50,331 nt of DNA from an uncultured Clostridia bacterium (GCA_947593355.1 CANQDO010000006.1:1-50331); one strand, 5' to 3'. Counted from the stretch's first letter, positions 8,743 to 19,185 are shown. Notes: generated by a model from the letters alone, not told the origin. Translations and numbers: made by a program.

Positions 8743-9777
8743 CTAATCTTTTCTATCAAATTGTTTTAAAAATCTTACATCATTTGTATATAAATAACGA
8801 ATGTCAGTAATTCCATATTTAAACATTGCTAAACGGTCTAAACCAGTACCAAACGCAAATCCAGTATATTTTTCTGGATCATAACCATTCATTTTTAATA
8901 CATTTGGATGTACCATTCCTGAACCTAATACTTCAATCCAACCTGTTTGCTTACATAGGTTACAGCCTTTTCCTCCACACTTAAAGCAACTAACATCTAC
9001 CTCATAAGATGGTTCTGTAAATGGGAAATAACTTGGTCTAAATCTTAATTTTGAATTTTCTCCTAACATCTTTTTAACAAATATTTCTAGAGTACCTTTT
9101 AAATCTGCTAAAGAAATATTTTTATCTATTACTAAGCCTTCTACTTGACCAAATTGATGTGAATGTGTTGCATCATCATCTCTTCTATATGTTTTTCCTG
9201 GGCATATAACCCTTATTGGTGTTTTTTCTTCATTTGCCATCATTACTCTTGCTTGAACAGCTGAAGTTTGTGTTCTTAATAAATACTCTGGTGAAACATA
9301 AAAACTATCTTGCATATCTCTTGCAGGGTGACCCTTTGGAAGATTTAATCTTTCGAAACAATATTCATCTGTTTCTAGTTCTGGACCATCTACTACATCA
9401 TAACCCATTGAAACAAATAAATCTTCTATTTCTTCAATTATTCTGTTTACTGGGTGCTTACTTCCTGTTTTTATTTTTGTTCCTGGAAGTGTTATATCTA
9501 TTTTTTCTTCCTCTAATTTTTTTGTTAATTCTTCTGCTTTATATTGTTCTTCCTTTTCTTCTATTAGTTTTTCTAATTCATCTCTAACAACATTTACCAA
9601 TGAACCTATTATTGGTCTTTCTTCTGGAGTTAATGCTCCCATTCCTCTTAATACTGCTGTTAGCTCTCCTTTTTTTCCTAAATATTTTACCTTTAGGTCG
9701 CTTAATTCTTTTACATCCTTTACATTTGCAATTTCTTCTTTTGCATTTTTACTAATTTGTTCAATTTGCTCTTTCAT
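8743..9777 (-). CDS. pheS: Phenylalanyl-tRNA synthetase alpha subunit
   Basis: 344 residues, full length. The catalytic subunit activates phenylalanine and transfers it to tRNA-Phe. It has an N-terminal coiled-coil (residues 1-95), class II motif 2 ([19 protein letters not shown]), the cysteine-rich insertion [17 protein letters not shown], and motif 3 ([17 protein letters not shown]). The ATG at 9777 follows AAAGGAG. It is the first gene of pheS-pheT and sits ~25 bp after the T-box terminator, so its expression should respond to uncharged tRNA-Phe. Confidence 0.97.
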   Translation of the reverse strand: MKEQIEQISKNAKEEIANVKDVKELSDLKVKYLGKKGELTAVLRGMGALTPEERPIIGSLVNVVRDELEKLIEEKEEQYKAEELTKKLEEEKIDITLPGTKIKTGSKHPVNRIIEEIEDLFVSMGYDVVDGPELETDEYCFERLNLPKGHPARDMQDSFYVSPEYLLRTQTSAVQARVMMANEEKTPIRVICPGKTYRRDDDATHSHQFGQVEGLVIDKNISLADLKGTLEIFVKKMLGENSKLRFRPSYFPFTEPSYEVDVSCFKCGGKGCNLCKQTGWIEVLGSGMVHPNVLKMNGYDPEKYTGFAFGTGLDRLAMFKYGITDIRYLYTNDVRFLKQFDRKD

Positions 9778-9799
9778 TATTTTCTCCTTTCTTTTATGT

Positions 9800-10128
9800 A
9801 AAAAAGAAGCAATTCCTATATATAGGACGAATTGCTTCTTTTCGTGGTACCACCTAATTTCGTTAGAATATTTTTATTATACCTTATATTTCAAACACGT
9901 AACGTATTTTGCTACGTACTTATATCTAACCTCATTTTCTTTAACGCAGAATTACGCTATTTTTTACTTTACATAAATTTTTATTACTTTTGCTATTTAT
10001 ATAACGATTTTATGTTTTTAAAAATAGTCCTCCAAAGTGAAATTTCTGCAACTATGGTATAGCTAGCTCACAGCAAATGCCAGCCTCTCTTAATACTTTA
10101 ATAATTGCATACTTTGCTCTTTCATAGG
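9800..10128 (-). promoter_or_regulatory. T-box leader, UUC (Phe) specifier
   Basis: On the minus strand the conserved T-box sequence AGGTGGTACCACG (plus 9843-9855) is followed by a terminator whose stem is AGAAGCAATT (plus 9805-9814 and 9830-9839) with a T-run. Upstream, Stem I holds AGAGAGGCTGGCATTTGC and ends TTCACTTTGGAGG, placing specifier UUC at plus 10039-10041, matching the downstream pheST genes. T-box leaders sense uncharged tRNA and switch between antiterminator and terminator. The 5' limit is estimated. Confidence 0.93.
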
Positions 10129-10236
10129 ATTTTTATTACATCTTTTAATATATTAACATATTTTTTCGAAAAATACAACCAATTATTTACATTTTTTAGC
10201 TTATATACTAATTATATATGTATTACTTTTAAATTT

Positions 10237-11277
10237 TTAACAATTTTTTTGATTCTGCACTTTTTTATACTCTTCAAATTCCTCGTTAGATATTTCTAAA
10301 TATTTTTTTATTTTTTCCTCTGGTTCATTTCCCTCTAGCATATTCTTTATTAATACAGTTATAATTTGTATTCTAACTTCTTTTTCTGCTTCTCTTTTTC
10401 CTTCGTTTTTTGCTTTTCTTATTATTTGCATTTTTTCTTTCATTAAATTTTCAGCAAGCATTCCAACTACCTCCTTCTTATTTTTCAATTTTTGTAAAAA
10501 TTTATTTATTTCTTCTTTTTCAAGAGTTTGACTTAATATGTATTTAATTATTCTTTCAATCTTTATTTTATCTTTATCAGATTCTGCGTTTTCTATTATA
10601 TAATCTAAAGTTTCTATTAACTCTTGCTTTGTTTTGCACTTTTCTACTGCTATAACTTTAGAAATAAAACTTTCATTTTCCAGTAACTCATTTTTAGTAT
10701 AATTATTAGAATCTAATAAATTATATTTTGCATTTATATCACTTTTGTCATAACCTATAATTTTTTCCTCTAAAGTTTGATATTCTAATACAGAATTCCA
10801 TTTTCTATTTCCAGTATATATAACTATAGGTATTACTTTTGGATATTTATAGTCTTCGCTTTGTAACTCGTTTAAATCAATTGCATTTCTAATTATTTCT
10901 ATTGCATAATTTAAAATTCTATATGGCATTGAGTAATCTACATAAGATTGATGCTCTATTAAAAAAAATATGTTTCTTTCTTTTAATTTATACACAATAT
11001 CTGACTCTTGATTTTTATAACTTTGAGTTATAAAACTACTATTATATTTTTCTAATTCTGAAGACTTCACCTCTTTTCTAAATTCAAAAAATTTATTTAA
11101 TAATTTCGCTACCTCCTCTTCATCTGCGAATAAATCTCTAAATAATTTATCATGTGTGTTATTAATACGATCAGAGTCATAACTATATTCTAGCTCTTCT
11201 TCTCTTAATGTATAACTATTGAATGTATCAAATGTATTTTTATATTTATAATAATCTTTGTACGTTATCTCTTTCAA
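10237..11277 (-). CDS. Rpn family PD-(D/E)XK nuclease / putative transposase
   Basis: 346 residues. It resembles the Rpn (recombination-promoting nuclease, formerly transposase_31) family: HDKLFRDLFADEEEVAKLLN near the start, then the nuclease core with D in ESDIVYK and E-x-Q in FFLIEHQSYVDYSMPYR. The C-terminal third is a charged helical region with the family's REAEKE-type repeat. Rpn proteins act on DNA and are often lineage-expanded; cellular role is not settled. The start is TTG at 11277: AAAGGAGG lies 7 bp upstream, and an in-frame ATG at 11295 contains that site within its codons and sits at the predicted transcription start. It is monocistronic with its own promoter at 11297-11326. 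Confidence 0.85.
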   Translation of the reverse strand: MKEITYKDYYKYKNTFDTFNSYTLREEELEYSYDSDRINNTHDKLFRDLFADEEEVAKLLNKFFEFRKEVKSSELEKYNSSFITQSYKNQESDIVYKLKERNIFFLIEHQSYVDYSMPYRILNYAIEIIRNAIDLNELQSEDYKYPKVIPIVIYTGNRKWNSVLEYQTLEEKIIGYDKSDINAKYNLLDSNNYTKNELLENESFISKVIAVEKCKTKQELIETLDYIIENAESDKDKIKIERIIKYILSQTLEKEEINKFLQKLKNKKEVVGMLAENLMKEKMQIIRKAKNEGKREAEKEVRIQIITVLIKNMLEGNEPEEKIKKYLEISNEEFEEYKKVQNQKNC

Positions 11278-11296
11278 TAGCCTTCCTCCTTTCATT

Positions 11297-11326
11297 ATTA
11301 TATTTTATACCGCGGCTTTTAGTCAA
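11297..11326 (-). promoter_or_regulatory. Sigma-A promoter of the Rpn gene
   Basis: TTGACT (plus 11321-11326), an 18-bp spacer and TATAAT (plus 11297-11302) on the minus strand. The implied start of transcription near 11290 leaves a leader just long enough for AAAGGAGG and the TTG start. Confidence 0.65.
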
Positions 11327-11682
11327 TATTAACTTATAAGTTTTGTTTGCATTTTAAAGCTAAATTTGCCCAAAAATTGTATTAATTGAACCTTTTTTAT
11401 TTAATTATTAAATTTATTGGAATATTTATAGATATATAATTTTACTTTGAAATTTAATTTTCTTTTTTATCTAATTAATTTGAATTTTAATTTTTAAATT
11501 TATTTTTAAATTTGGTTCCTTTGAATTTAGTTTAAAATAAAATGTTTTATGTTAATTCAGTTATAACACACTTTTCTATCAATTGCAAACATTTTTCATC
11601 GCCTTTTTTCGACATTTTGGCTTTAAATGCACTTATTTAGACAATTATACGCTATACATTTATATATATTTTTTAATAAATT
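11327..11682. other. AT-rich non-coding stretch
   Basis: About 355 bp of very AT-rich sequence with short runs of AATTTTAAATTT-type words. I see no convincing open frame, RNA structure or promoter. It separates the clpX terminator and foldback element from the Rpn promoter. Confidence 0.5.
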
Positions 11683-11851
11683 TTGCAAAATATTAATATA
11701 TTATTTATTTAGTAACATTTTGTGGGGACCAGCAAATTATAGCTTGTAAAAAAATTTATTTTGTAAAACTTGTTTTGCACAAATAAATTTTTAAACAAGC
11801 TATTATGCAGCTTAAGAGTTACTAAATAAATAATATATTCATATTTTGCAA
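11683..11851. repeat. Foldback element, copy A (no flanking 31-nt repeats)
   Basis: 34-bp terminal inverted repeats (11683-11716 and 11818-11851, one mismatch; they contain AATATATTATTTATTTAG) enclose GTGGGGACC (11722-11730) and an inner stem (TATAGCTTGT against ACAAGCTATTA). The same element recurs at 28842-29005 and 43098-43239. It encodes no protein. As DNA it could be a MITE; as RNA it would be one long hairpin with an asymmetric internal loop carrying GTGGGGACC. Confidence 0.75.
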
Positions 11852-11862
11852 TTATTGCAACA

Positions 11863-11901
11863 CAAAAAAATGAGCCCAAACTTTATTTTGTTTTGAGCTC
11901 A
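11863..11901 (-). terminator. Intrinsic terminator of clpX
   Basis: On the minus strand TGAGCTCAAAAC pairs with GTTTGGGCTCA, followed by TTTTTTT, 18 bp beyond the clpX stop. Confidence 0.85.
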
Positions 11902-11918
11902 ATATAATTTATAAAAAT

Positions 11919-13226
11919 TTATGCTGTTTCTTCTTTTTTATTTGTATTCTTTCTTTGAGGTTTTACCACTTCTTTTTTAGACTTTTCTTTATTGGCATTT
12001 ATTACTAATTTAGGTTGTTGTTTATTAATTACAGTATCCTTTGTAATTATGCATTTTTCTATATTAGGATTTGAAGGAATGTCAAACATAATATCTCGCA
12101 TAATTTCTTCTATTATAGAACGCAAACCTCTTGCTCCTGTTTTTCTTTCTATTGCTTTATCTACAATAGTTTCTAATGCTTCAGGTTCAAATTCCAATTC
12201 AACATTATCAATTTTTAACAATTTTTGATATTGTTTTACCAATGCATTCTTTGGTTTTGTTATAATTTCTATTAATGCATTTTTATCTAATTCCTTTAAT
12301 GTTGCAATTATTGGCATTCTACCTACAAATTCTGGTATTAGTCCAAACTTTAATAAATCTTGTGGTAATAGTTCATCAAAAATTTTATATTTATCTATTG
12401 GTTTATTGCTTACTATTTCAGCAGAAAAGCCTATAGATTTTTTACCTGTACGGCTACCAATTATTTTGTCTAATCCTTCAAATGCTCCACCACATATAAA
12501 TAATATGTTTTCTGTATTTATTTGTATTAATTCTTGATGTGGGTGCTTTCTTCCGCCTTGTGGTGGCACTGATGCTGTTGTACCCTCTATTATTTTTAAT
12601 AATGCTTGTTGTACACCTTCACCACTTACATCTCTAGTTATTGATGGATTTTCAGACTTTCTAGATATTTTGTCTATTTCATCAATATATATAATTCCTC
12701 TCTCTGCTTTTTCTACATCATAGTCTGCATTTTGTATTAATTTTAAAAGTATATTTTCGACATCTTCTCCTACATAACCTGCTTCTGTTAAAGTAGTTGC
12801 ATCTGCTATTGCAAATGGTACCTTTAAAATTTTTGCAAGCGTTTGCGCAAGTAGTGTTTTTCCACAACCTGTTGGACCAAGTAATAGTACATTGCTCTTT
12901 TGTATTTCTACATCATCATCATCTTTTTGAGGATTATTTATACGTTTATAATGGTTATAAACAGCTACTGATAATGTTTTTTTAGCATCTTCTTGGCCTA
13001 TAACATAACTATCTAATATTTCCTTTATTTGTGCAGGATTAGGTAAATCATTTTCTTTTTTGTTTATAGTATATGTTTCCTCTTCATCTTCATATTCTTC
13101 ACTTTCCATTATATTGCTACAAACTTTTATACATTCATTACAAATATATACTCCAGGTCCTGCAATTATTTTTTGTACTGCATCTTGTGACTTTCCACAA
13201 AATGAACATCTTACATTTCTATCCAT
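11919..13226 (-). CDS. clpX: ATP-dependent Clp protease ATP-binding subunit ClpX
   Basis: 435 residues. AAA+ unfoldase that recognises tagged substrates and feeds them to ClpP. The N-terminal C4 zinc-binding domain is visible (CSFCGK near 7-12, CNEC near 34-37), then Walker A GPTGCGKT, Walker [11 protein letters not shown], the pore loop GYVGEDVE, sensor region and ClpP-binding IGF loop (KKSIGFSA). The C-terminal tail is Lys-rich and variable. The ATG follows AAAGGAG. clpP is 28 bp upstream on the same strand, and tig before that, the usual Firmicutes order. Confidence 0.97.
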   Translation of the reverse strand: MDRNVRCSFCGKSQDAVQKIIAGPGVYICNECIKVCSNIMESEEYEDEEETYTINKKENDLPNPAQIKEILDSYVIGQEDAKKTLSVAVYNHYKRINNPQKDDDDVEIQKSNVLLLGPTGCGKTLLAQTLAKILKVPFAIADATTLTEAGYVGEDVENILLKLIQNADYDVEKAERGIIYIDEIDKISRKSENPSITRDVSGEGVQQALLKIIEGTTASVPPQGGRKHPHQELIQINTENILFICGGAFEGLDKIIGSRTGKKSIGFSAEIVSNKPIDKYKIFDELLPQDLLKFGLIPEFVGRMPIIATLKELDKNALIEIITKPKNALVKQYQKLLKIDNVELEFEPEALETIVDKAIERKTGARGLRSIIEEIMRDIMFDIPSNPNIEKCIITKDTVINKQQPKLVINANKEKSKKEVVKPQRKNTNKKEETA

Positions 13227-13254
13227 TTTTGCCTTCTCCTTTATATGTTATATT

Positions 13255-13857
13255 CTATGCTCTTTTTTCTAAAATTCCATCAATTAAACCATATTTTAAT
13301 GCTTCTTCTGCTGTCATGTAATTGTCTCTTTCTGTATCTCTTTCGATTACATCTAAAGGTTGACCTGTCCTTGCACTTAATAATTTATTTAATTTTTCTC
13401 TTGTTTTTACCATATGGTCTGCATGTATTTTTATTTCAGTAGTTTGTCCTGATATTCCTCCACCTGCTATTAATGGTTGATGTATTAATATTTCTGCATT
13501 TGGAGTTGCAAACCTTTTTCCTTTTTCTCCTGAGCATAGTAAAACTGCTCCCATACTTGCAGCCATTCCTACGCAATATGTTGCAACTGGGCATTTTATG
13601 TAGTTCATTGTATCTACTATTGCCATTCCGTCTGTAATAGAGCCTCCAGGACTATTTATATATAAAAATATTTCTTTATCTGGATCTTCTGACTCTAAAA
13701 ATAATAATTGTGCTATTACTAAACTTGCTGACGTTGGATTTACATCTTCCCCTAAAAATATTATTCTGTCTTTTAACAATCTTGAGAAAATATCGTATGA
13801 CCTTTCCCCTTTTGATGTTTGTTCAATAACATATGGTACTAAACTGTTCTTTTCCAT
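13255..13857 (-). CDS. clpP: ATP-dependent Clp protease proteolytic subunit
   Basis: 200 residues, full length. Serine peptidase forming the tetradecameric chamber that works with ClpX. The catalytic triad is recognisable: Ser in [14 protein letters not shown], His in AEILIHQP, Asp in [10 protein letters not shown]. The N-terminal axial loop ([21 protein letters not shown]) is normal and has little or no propeptide. It lies between tig and clpX on one strand. A hairpin at 13929-13982 separates it from tig, so clpP-clpX may also have a separate transcript. Confidence 0.97.
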   Translation of the reverse strand: MEKNSLVPYVIEQTSKGERSYDIFSRLLKDRIIFLGEDVNPTSASLVIAQLLFLESEDPDKEIFLYINSPGGSITDGMAIVDTMNYIKCPVATYCVGMAASMGAVLLCSGEKGKRFATPNAEILIHQPLIAGGGISGQTTEIKIHADHMVKTREKLNKLLSARTGQPLDVIERDTERDNYMTAEEALKYGLIDGILEKRA

Positions 13858-13928
13858 TATTTTTCCTTCCTTTCATGTAGCCTTAAAGGCCTTTTTATAA
13901 TAATTTAATATAATTTTATAAAGTAACA

Positions 13929-13982
13929 AAAGTTAGTGGTAAAAATATGTATTATATTAAACAAATTATCACCCCTAACTTT
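13929..13982 (-). terminator. Hairpin between tig and clpP, probable (attenuating) terminator
   Basis: On the minus strand AAAGTTAG-GGGT pairs with ACCACTAACTTT across a ~25-nt AT-rich loop; a weak TTTTG tract follows. It lies 10 bp past the tig stop. Termination is likely but may be partial, given the poor T-run. Confidence 0.5.
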
Positions 13983-13991
13983 CTACATTTA

Positions 13992-15275
13992 TTATTTTAT
14001 TTTTGCATTATCAACTATGAATTTTATTGCGTTTTCTGTTTTTATGTTTTCTGTAATATAAAGTTTTAAACTTTCATTTGCTTCTAATTCTTCAGGCTTC
14101 TTTCCATAGTTTTTAGCCATTTCTTCTATTTTTGCTTTTACTTCATCTTCAGATGCTTCTATTTTTTCTGCTTTAATAACTGCTTCTAAAACTAATCTTG
14201 ATTTTACACTTCTTGTAGCTTGTTCTTCAAATTCTTTTCTCATATCAGCATCTGTTTTATTTATCATTTGTAAATATTGTTTTAATGATAAACCTTGATA
14301 ACTTAATCTTTGTTCAATATCTTTTACCATATTATCTATTTCTGTTTCTATCATTCCTGATGGAATATCTATTTGAGTATTATCACACACTGTTTTAATA
14401 GCTTCTTCCTCAGTTTCATATTTTGCTTTTGATACATTTTGTTCTTCTAATTTTTCCTTTATACTATCTTTTAATTCTTTTAAAGTATCGAACTCACTAA
14501 CATCTTTAGCAAATTCATCATCAATTTCTGGTAATTCTTTTTTCTTTATTTCGTGTAATTTAACTTTAAATGTAGCTTCTTTTCCAGCTAAATCTTTTGA
14601 AAAATATTCTTCTGGGAATGTAACATTTATATCTTTTTCTTCATCTATTTTCATTCCTATTATTTGATCTTCAAAACCTGGTATAAATGTATTGCTTCCA
14701 ATAACTAATTCATGGTTTTCAGCTTTTCCACCTTCAAATGCCTTACCATCAACATAACCTTCAAAGTCTATAACTGTTGTATCACCGTTTTCTACTGGTC
14801 TATCCTCAATATTTACAAGTCTAGCATTTTTTTCTGCCATATGACCTATTTCGTGGTCTATATCTCCATCTGTCACATTATACTCTATTTTTTTAATTTC
14901 TATACCTTTATATTTTCCAAGTTCTACTTCTGGTTTTGTTTGAACTATTGCTGTAAATATAAGGTCTTTTCCTTTTTCCATTTGTGTTATATCAATTTCA
15001 GGTCTGCTTACTGCTTCTATTCCAGCCTCTTTTAACTCTTTTTCGTATATTTCTGGAACTATTTCATTAAAAGCATCCTCATAAAAAATTTGTGCACCAT
15101 ATTGTTTTTCCACCATTTTATATGGAGCCTTTCCTTTTCTAAACCCTGGAATAGTTATGTATTTTGCACTTTTGGCATATACTTTTTGTATTCCTTCTTC
15201 AAATTTTTCGGCTTCGATTGTAAAGCTTAATTTTACTTCATTATTTTTGTCTGTCTTTTCTACTTTTATACTCAT
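13992..15275 (-). CDS. tig: Trigger factor
   Basis: 427 residues, normal length. Ribosome-bound chaperone and peptidyl-prolyl isomerase meeting nascent chains. The N-terminal ribosome-binding domain has the signature GFRKGKAP (~residues 40-47); the FKBP-like PPIase domain (~155-240) includes VIDFEGYVDGKAFEGG; the C-terminal helical arms follow. I place the start at 15275 (MSIKVEKTD) with AAAGGA ~11 bp upstream; an in-frame ATG six codons earlier has no ribosome site. A strong promoter lies at 15320-15347. Confidence 0.95.
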   Translation of the reverse strand: MSIKVEKTDKNNEVKLSFTIEAEKFEEGIQKVYAKSAKYITIPGFRKGKAPYKMVEKQYGAQIFYEDAFNEIVPEIYEKELKEAGIEAVSRPEIDITQMEKGKDLIFTAIVQTKPEVELGKYKGIEIKKIEYNVTDGDIDHEIGHMAEKNARLVNIEDRPVENGDTTVIDFEGYVDGKAFEGGKAENHELVIGSNTFIPGFEDQIIGMKIDEEKDINVTFPEEYFSKDLAGKEATFKVKLHEIKKKELPEIDDEFAKDVSEFDTLKELKDSIKEKLEEQNVSKAKYETEEEAIKTVCDNTQIDIPSGMIETEIDNMVKDIEQRLSYQGLSLKQYLQMINKTDADMRKEFEEQATRSVKSRLVLEAVIKAEKIEASEDEVKAKIEEMAKNYGKKPEELEANESLKLYITENIKTENAIKFIVDNAKIK

Positions 15276-15319
15276 TTCTTTCAATCCTTTCATGATTTGC
15301 TTAAATAATTAGCTTTTTT

Positions 15320-15347
15320 ATTATACCACATTTTAACGGAATTGCAA
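15320..15347 (-). promoter_or_regulatory. Sigma-A promoter of tig (extended -10)
   Basis: On the minus strand TTGCAA (plus 15342-15347), a 16-bp spacer and TATAAT (plus 15320-15325) preceded by TGG, an extended -10. Confidence 0.65.
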
Positions 15348-15446
15348 GTCCTTTTAATTGTTTTTATCGTTTTTATGCCATAAGTCAGCTCTTGAAATCA
15401 TATAAAGTTTCAAGCATTGCAATATAAAAACATTAATAATATACAA

Positions 15447-15488
15447 GGCTGTCCCAAACTGACCCATTTGTAGGAATTTGGGATAGCC
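15447..15488. repeat. REP-like GGCTGTCCC palindrome after dnaE
   Basis: GGCTGTCCCAAA (15447-15458) pairs with TTTGGGATAGCC (15477-15488) with one G-T wobble. It ends 9 bp from the dnaE stop. No T-run follows on the minus strand. It shares GGCTGTCCCAA(A/G)CTG with the tandem array at 46810-46969, so it is a single member of that family. Confidence 0.65.
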
Positions 15489-15497
15489 CTCCAATTC

Positions 15498-18400
15498 TTA
15501 CATTTTGCAATTTTCTTTTCCAACAATTTCTTCAAACTCCTTAAATATTGGTTCATTTAATAAAATTGCCTTTGAAGTTATTAGCTTTCCTTCATTTTCT
15601 ATTTGAAGTATTGTATTATTTCTATCTCCTTGGAAAAACCTAATTGCTCCTTTTAGCCTACTTTTTTGTTCTTCTGTAATGTTTGTTATATCAACTTTTA
15701 AAATACTTCTTTTGTTTGGTGTATTACCTACATTATTTACAGCAAAAGAAAAATCGCTAATTTTACTTGCTATTATCGTTACATCTCCTTCGTCTTCTCT
15801 TATACTTAACCTGCCTTCTACCATAACAATATTATCTTCCATTAATGAATTTGCAGATGCTTGGTAACAGTTTTCAAATACTATTATTTCCATACTTCCG
15901 TGCAAATCTTCTATTGTTACAAATGCCATTATTTTATTGTTTTTAGTATATTTTTTCTTAATATTACTTATAATTCCAGCATATTTAACATTTTGACCAT
16001 CTTTATATGGGAATTTGCCTGTTTCTTCTAGTTCTTGCAAACCTTCCATTATTGCAACACTACTAATATTGGTATGAGATTCTATTTGCGTTCTTAAACC
16101 TTCTAATGGGTGCCCTGAAATATATAAGCCTAACATTTCTTTTTCCATAGAAAGTAACTCTTTGTCAGTATACTCTTTCAAATATGTATAGTTATATTTC
16201 ATTTGTTCTAAAGACTTATCCTCTTCTTCTTTTCCTCCTAAATCAAACATTGAAACTTGCCCTTGATAACTTTTCTTAGAACTATCTGAAATTGTATCTA
16301 TTATTGACTCGAAAGATGCCATTAATGTGCTTCTTGTTTGTTCAAAATTATCAAATGCTCCTGCTTTTATTAAACTTTCTATACATTTTTTGTTTACAGC
16401 TTCATTTTGAATTCTTTCACAAAAGTCTGTAAAACTTTTATATTCTCCATTTTTTTCACGTTCTTCTACTATGTTTTCTACCGCAGTACCAACATTTTTT
16501 ATACTTCCTAAACCAAACCTAATTTTATTTCCATCTACCGTAAATCTTGAATTACTTTTGTTTATATCTGGCTTTAATATTTCAATATGTAGTCTTTTAC
16601 ATTCATCTATATATCCTGGTATTTTATCTAGATTTCCTAAAAAGCTATTTAAAGTTGCTGCCATAAATTCTGCAGGATAATATGCTTTTAAATACGCTGT
16701 TTGATATGATACTACTGCATATGCTGCTGCATGTGACTTATTGAAGGCATATTTTGCAAACTCTGCCATTTCGTCAAATATTATATCGGCATCTTTTGCT
16801 TCTATTCCATTTCTAACACAACCTGGAACTACTACATTGCCATCTTCATCTACTTGTCCATTTATAAAAATTTCTCTTTCTTTTGCCATAACATCTAGCT
16901 TTTTCTTACCCATTGCACGCCTTACTAAATCTGCTCTTCCTAATGAATAACCCGCTAAATCTCGTACTATTTGCATTACTTGTTCTTGATATACCATACA
17001 ACCATAAGTTACTTCTAGTATAGGTTTTAGTGCAGGATGCGTATATACCGCATGTTCAGGATCTTTTTTGTTTGCAATGTACCTTGGTATTTGATCCATA
17101 GGACCTGGCCTATATAATGAAACACCTGCTATAATATCTTCTAAACAGTCCGGCTTTAATTCTTTCATAAAGTTTGTCATTCCTTGACTTTCAAACTGGA
17201 ATATTCCAACAGAATTTCCATCTTGCCATAATTTATATACTTTAGGATCATTCATGTCCTTATCAAACTCTACTTTTATTCCTCTATTTGTTTTTACTAA
17301 ATCCATTGTATCTTTTATAACTGTTAGCGTTCTTAAGCCTAAAAAGTCCATTTTTAAAAGCCCTAACTCCTCTAAAGTTGTCATTATATATTGTGTAGAT
17401 ATATTTCCATCTCTTACATACAAAGGCACATAAGTATCAACCGGCTCTTTTGTTATAACTATTCCACATGCATGTGTTGATGCCTGACGTGGCATTCCCT
17501 CTAATGCCATTGCTATATCTAACAATTTTTTTGTATCATTATCATTTTCATAAAGTTCACGTAGTTCTCTATTTTGTTCCATTGCCTTTTTTATTGTAAT
17601 ATGTATTTCGTTTGGTATCATTTTTGCAAGTTTATCTGCATCTGCATAAGGAACATCCAAAACTCTTGCAACGTCTCTTATTACCATTCTTGCTGACATT
17701 GTTCCAAAAGTTATAATTTGTGATACATGGTCATAACCATATTTTTCACATACATACTCTATTACCTTATCTCTTTTTTCATAACAAAAATCAACGTCAA
17801 AATCGGGCATACTAATTCTTTCCGGGTTTAAAAATCTTTCAAAAATTAATGTATATTTTATTGGGTCTATATCTGTTATTCCTATTGAATACGCAACAAT
17901 AGAACCTGCTCCAGAGCCACGCCCTGGACCAACAGGTATATCGTGAGTTTTTGCAAAGTTTATATAATCCCAAACGATTAAGAAATAGTCTACATAGCCC
18001 ATCTTTTTAATTACAGACAATTCATAATCTGCTCTATTTTTTATTTCTTCTGAATAATTTTCGCCATACCTTTTTATTAAACCATCAAATGTTAATTTTT
18101 CTAAATAATCATAATGTGTTTTGTATTCTTCTGGTACATCATAATTTGGAAGAATTGTATGTCCAAATTCAAATTCTACATTGCATTTTTCTGCTATTTT
18201 TACGGTATTTTCTACAGCATCCGGAACAGCTTCAAAATAATTTATCATTTCTTCTGGTGATTTTATATATAATTCGTCTGTTTCAAACCTCATTCTATCT
18301 TCATCAGACATTTTCTTTCCAGTTTGAATACATAATAATACCTCATGATTATATGCATCTTCTCTTCTTGAATAATGCGCATCATTTGTAGCCACAAGAG

Positions 18401-18995
18401 GAATATTTAGTTCTCTTGCTATTTCTATTATTTTTTGATTTACTAAAACCTGCTGTTTTATGCCATTATTTTGAATTTCTAAATAATAATCATCTCCAAA
18501 TAAATTTTTATACCATAATGCTACTCTTTTAGCTTCTTCCATATCATTTTTTAATATTGCTTGACTTATTTCTCCAGCTAAACATGCACTTTGGCATATT
18601 AAGCCTTCATGATATTTTTCTAATATTTCTTTATCGATACGAGGTTTATAATAAAAACCCTCTGTAAAGCTTAATGATACTAATTTTGATAAGTTTTTAT
18701 AACCGTTGTTATCTTTTGCAAGTAATATTAAGTGGTTATATTTACCATCTATACTTGGATCTTTGTCAAACCTAGTACGTGGAGCAACATATACTTCACA
18801 ACCTATTATAGGTTTTATTCCATTTGCTTTGCATGCTTTATAAAAGTCTATTACTCCAAACATTACACCATGATCTGTAATTGCTATTGAGTCCATTCCT
18901 AACTCTTTTGCAATTACTGGTATGTCTTTTATACGATTTGCACCGTCTAATAAACTAAATTCACTATGTAAATGTAAGTGTACAAAATTTGACAT
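15498..18995 (-). CDS. dnaE: DNA polymerase III alpha subunit (DnaE)
   Basis: 1165 residues, full length. Replicative-type C-family polymerase; in Firmicutes that also carry PolC, DnaE extends RNA primers. The N-terminal PHP domain shows HLHLHSEFSLLDG (~7-18) and the metal-site repeats AITDHGVMFG and ATNDAHYSR. The polymerase core has GPGRGSGAGS and MPDFDVDFCYEKRD with the catalytic aspartates, then the HhH region and OB fold (IMAFVTIEDLHGSMEIIVFE). A ribosome site AAAGGAAG precedes the ATG. A REP-like hairpin follows the stop, and a foldback element lies between it and the FAD gene. Confidence 0.97.
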   Translation of the reverse strand: MSNFVHLHLHSEFSLLDGANRIKDIPVIAKELGMDSIAITDHGVMFGVIDFYKACKANGIKPIIGCEVYVAPRTRFDKDPSIDGKYNHLILLAKDNNGYKNLSKLVSLSFTEGFYYKPRIDKEILEKYHEGLICQSACLAGEISQAILKNDMEEAKRVALWYKNLFGDDYYLEIQNNGIKQQVLVNQKIIEIARELNIPLVATNDAHYSRREDAYNHEVLLCIQTGKKMSDEDRMRFETDELYIKSPEEMINYFEAVPDAVENTVKIAEKCNVEFEFGHTILPNYDVPEEYKTHYDYLEKLTFDGLIKRYGENYSEEIKNRADYELSVIKKMGYVDYFLIVWDYINFAKTHDIPVGPGRGSGAGSIVAYSIGITDIDPIKYTLIFERFLNPERISMPDFDVDFCYEKRDKVIEYVCEKYGYDHVSQIITFGTMSARMVIRDVARVLDVPYADADKLAKMIPNEIHITIKKAMEQNRELRELYENDNDTKKLLDIAMALEGMPRQASTHACGIVITKEPVDTYVPLYVRDGNISTQYIMTTLEELGLLKMDFLGLRTLTVIKDTMDLVKTNRGIKVEFDKDMNDPKVYKLWQDGNSVGIFQFESQGMTNFMKELKPDCLEDIIAGVSLYRPGPMDQIPRYIANKKDPEHAVYTHPALKPILEVTYGCMVYQEQVMQIVRDLAGYSLGRADLVRRAMGKKKLDVMAKEREIFINGQVDEDGNVVVPGCVRNGIEAKDADIIFDEMAEFAKYAFNKSHAAAYAVVSYQTAYLKAYYPAEFMAATLNSFLGNLDKIPGYIDECKRLHIEILKPDINKSNSRFTVDGNKIRFGLGSIKNVGTAVENIVEEREKNGEYKSFTDFCERIQNEAVNKKCIESLIKAGAFDNFEQTRSTLMASFESIIDTISDSSKKSYQGQVSMFDLGGKEEEDKSLEQMKYNYTYLKEYTDKELLSMEKEMLGLYISGHPLEGLRTQIESHTNISSVAIMEGLQELEETGKFPYKDGQNVKYAGIISNIKKKYTKNNKIMAFVTIEDLHGSMEIIVFENCYQASANSLMEDNIVMVEGRLSIREDEGDVTIIASKISDFSFAVNNVGNTPNKRSILKVDITNITEEQKSRLKGAIRFFQGDRNNTILQIENEGKLITSKAILLNEPIFKEFEEIVGKENCKM

Positions 18996-19028
18996 TTATT
19001 CTACTTCCTTTCGCAATTAAATTTATGT

Positions 19029-19158
19029 GTTTCAAAGTTATATTTATAAATTTTTTCCGTTGCCCCTTTTTAAGAAAATGTAATTCACTTCGTTCATAAC
19101 ATTTTCTAAAATGGTCCCCACGAGTCACTACAAAAATTTATAAATATAACTTTGAAAC
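19029..19158. repeat. Foldback element of a second type with the same GTGGGGACC core
   Basis: Perfect 27-bp terminal inverted repeats (19029-19055 and 19132-19158, beginning GTTTCAAAGTTATATTT) enclose an inner stem (AGAAAATGT against ACATTTTCT) and, on the minus strand, GTGGGGACC (plus 19113-19121). Arm and stem sequences are unrelated to copies A, B and D, yet layout and nonamer position are the same. It fills most of the gap between the FAD gene and dnaE. Confidence 0.7.
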
Positions 19159-19185
19159 TACTAAAATGCAATTTATTTAAATAAT

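Noticed and set aside
10105-10299. Plus-strand open frame opposite the T-box and the Rpn 3' end
   Set aside because: Hydrophobic codons reflect AT-rich antisense; no ribosome site, and it overlaps a real gene on the other strand.
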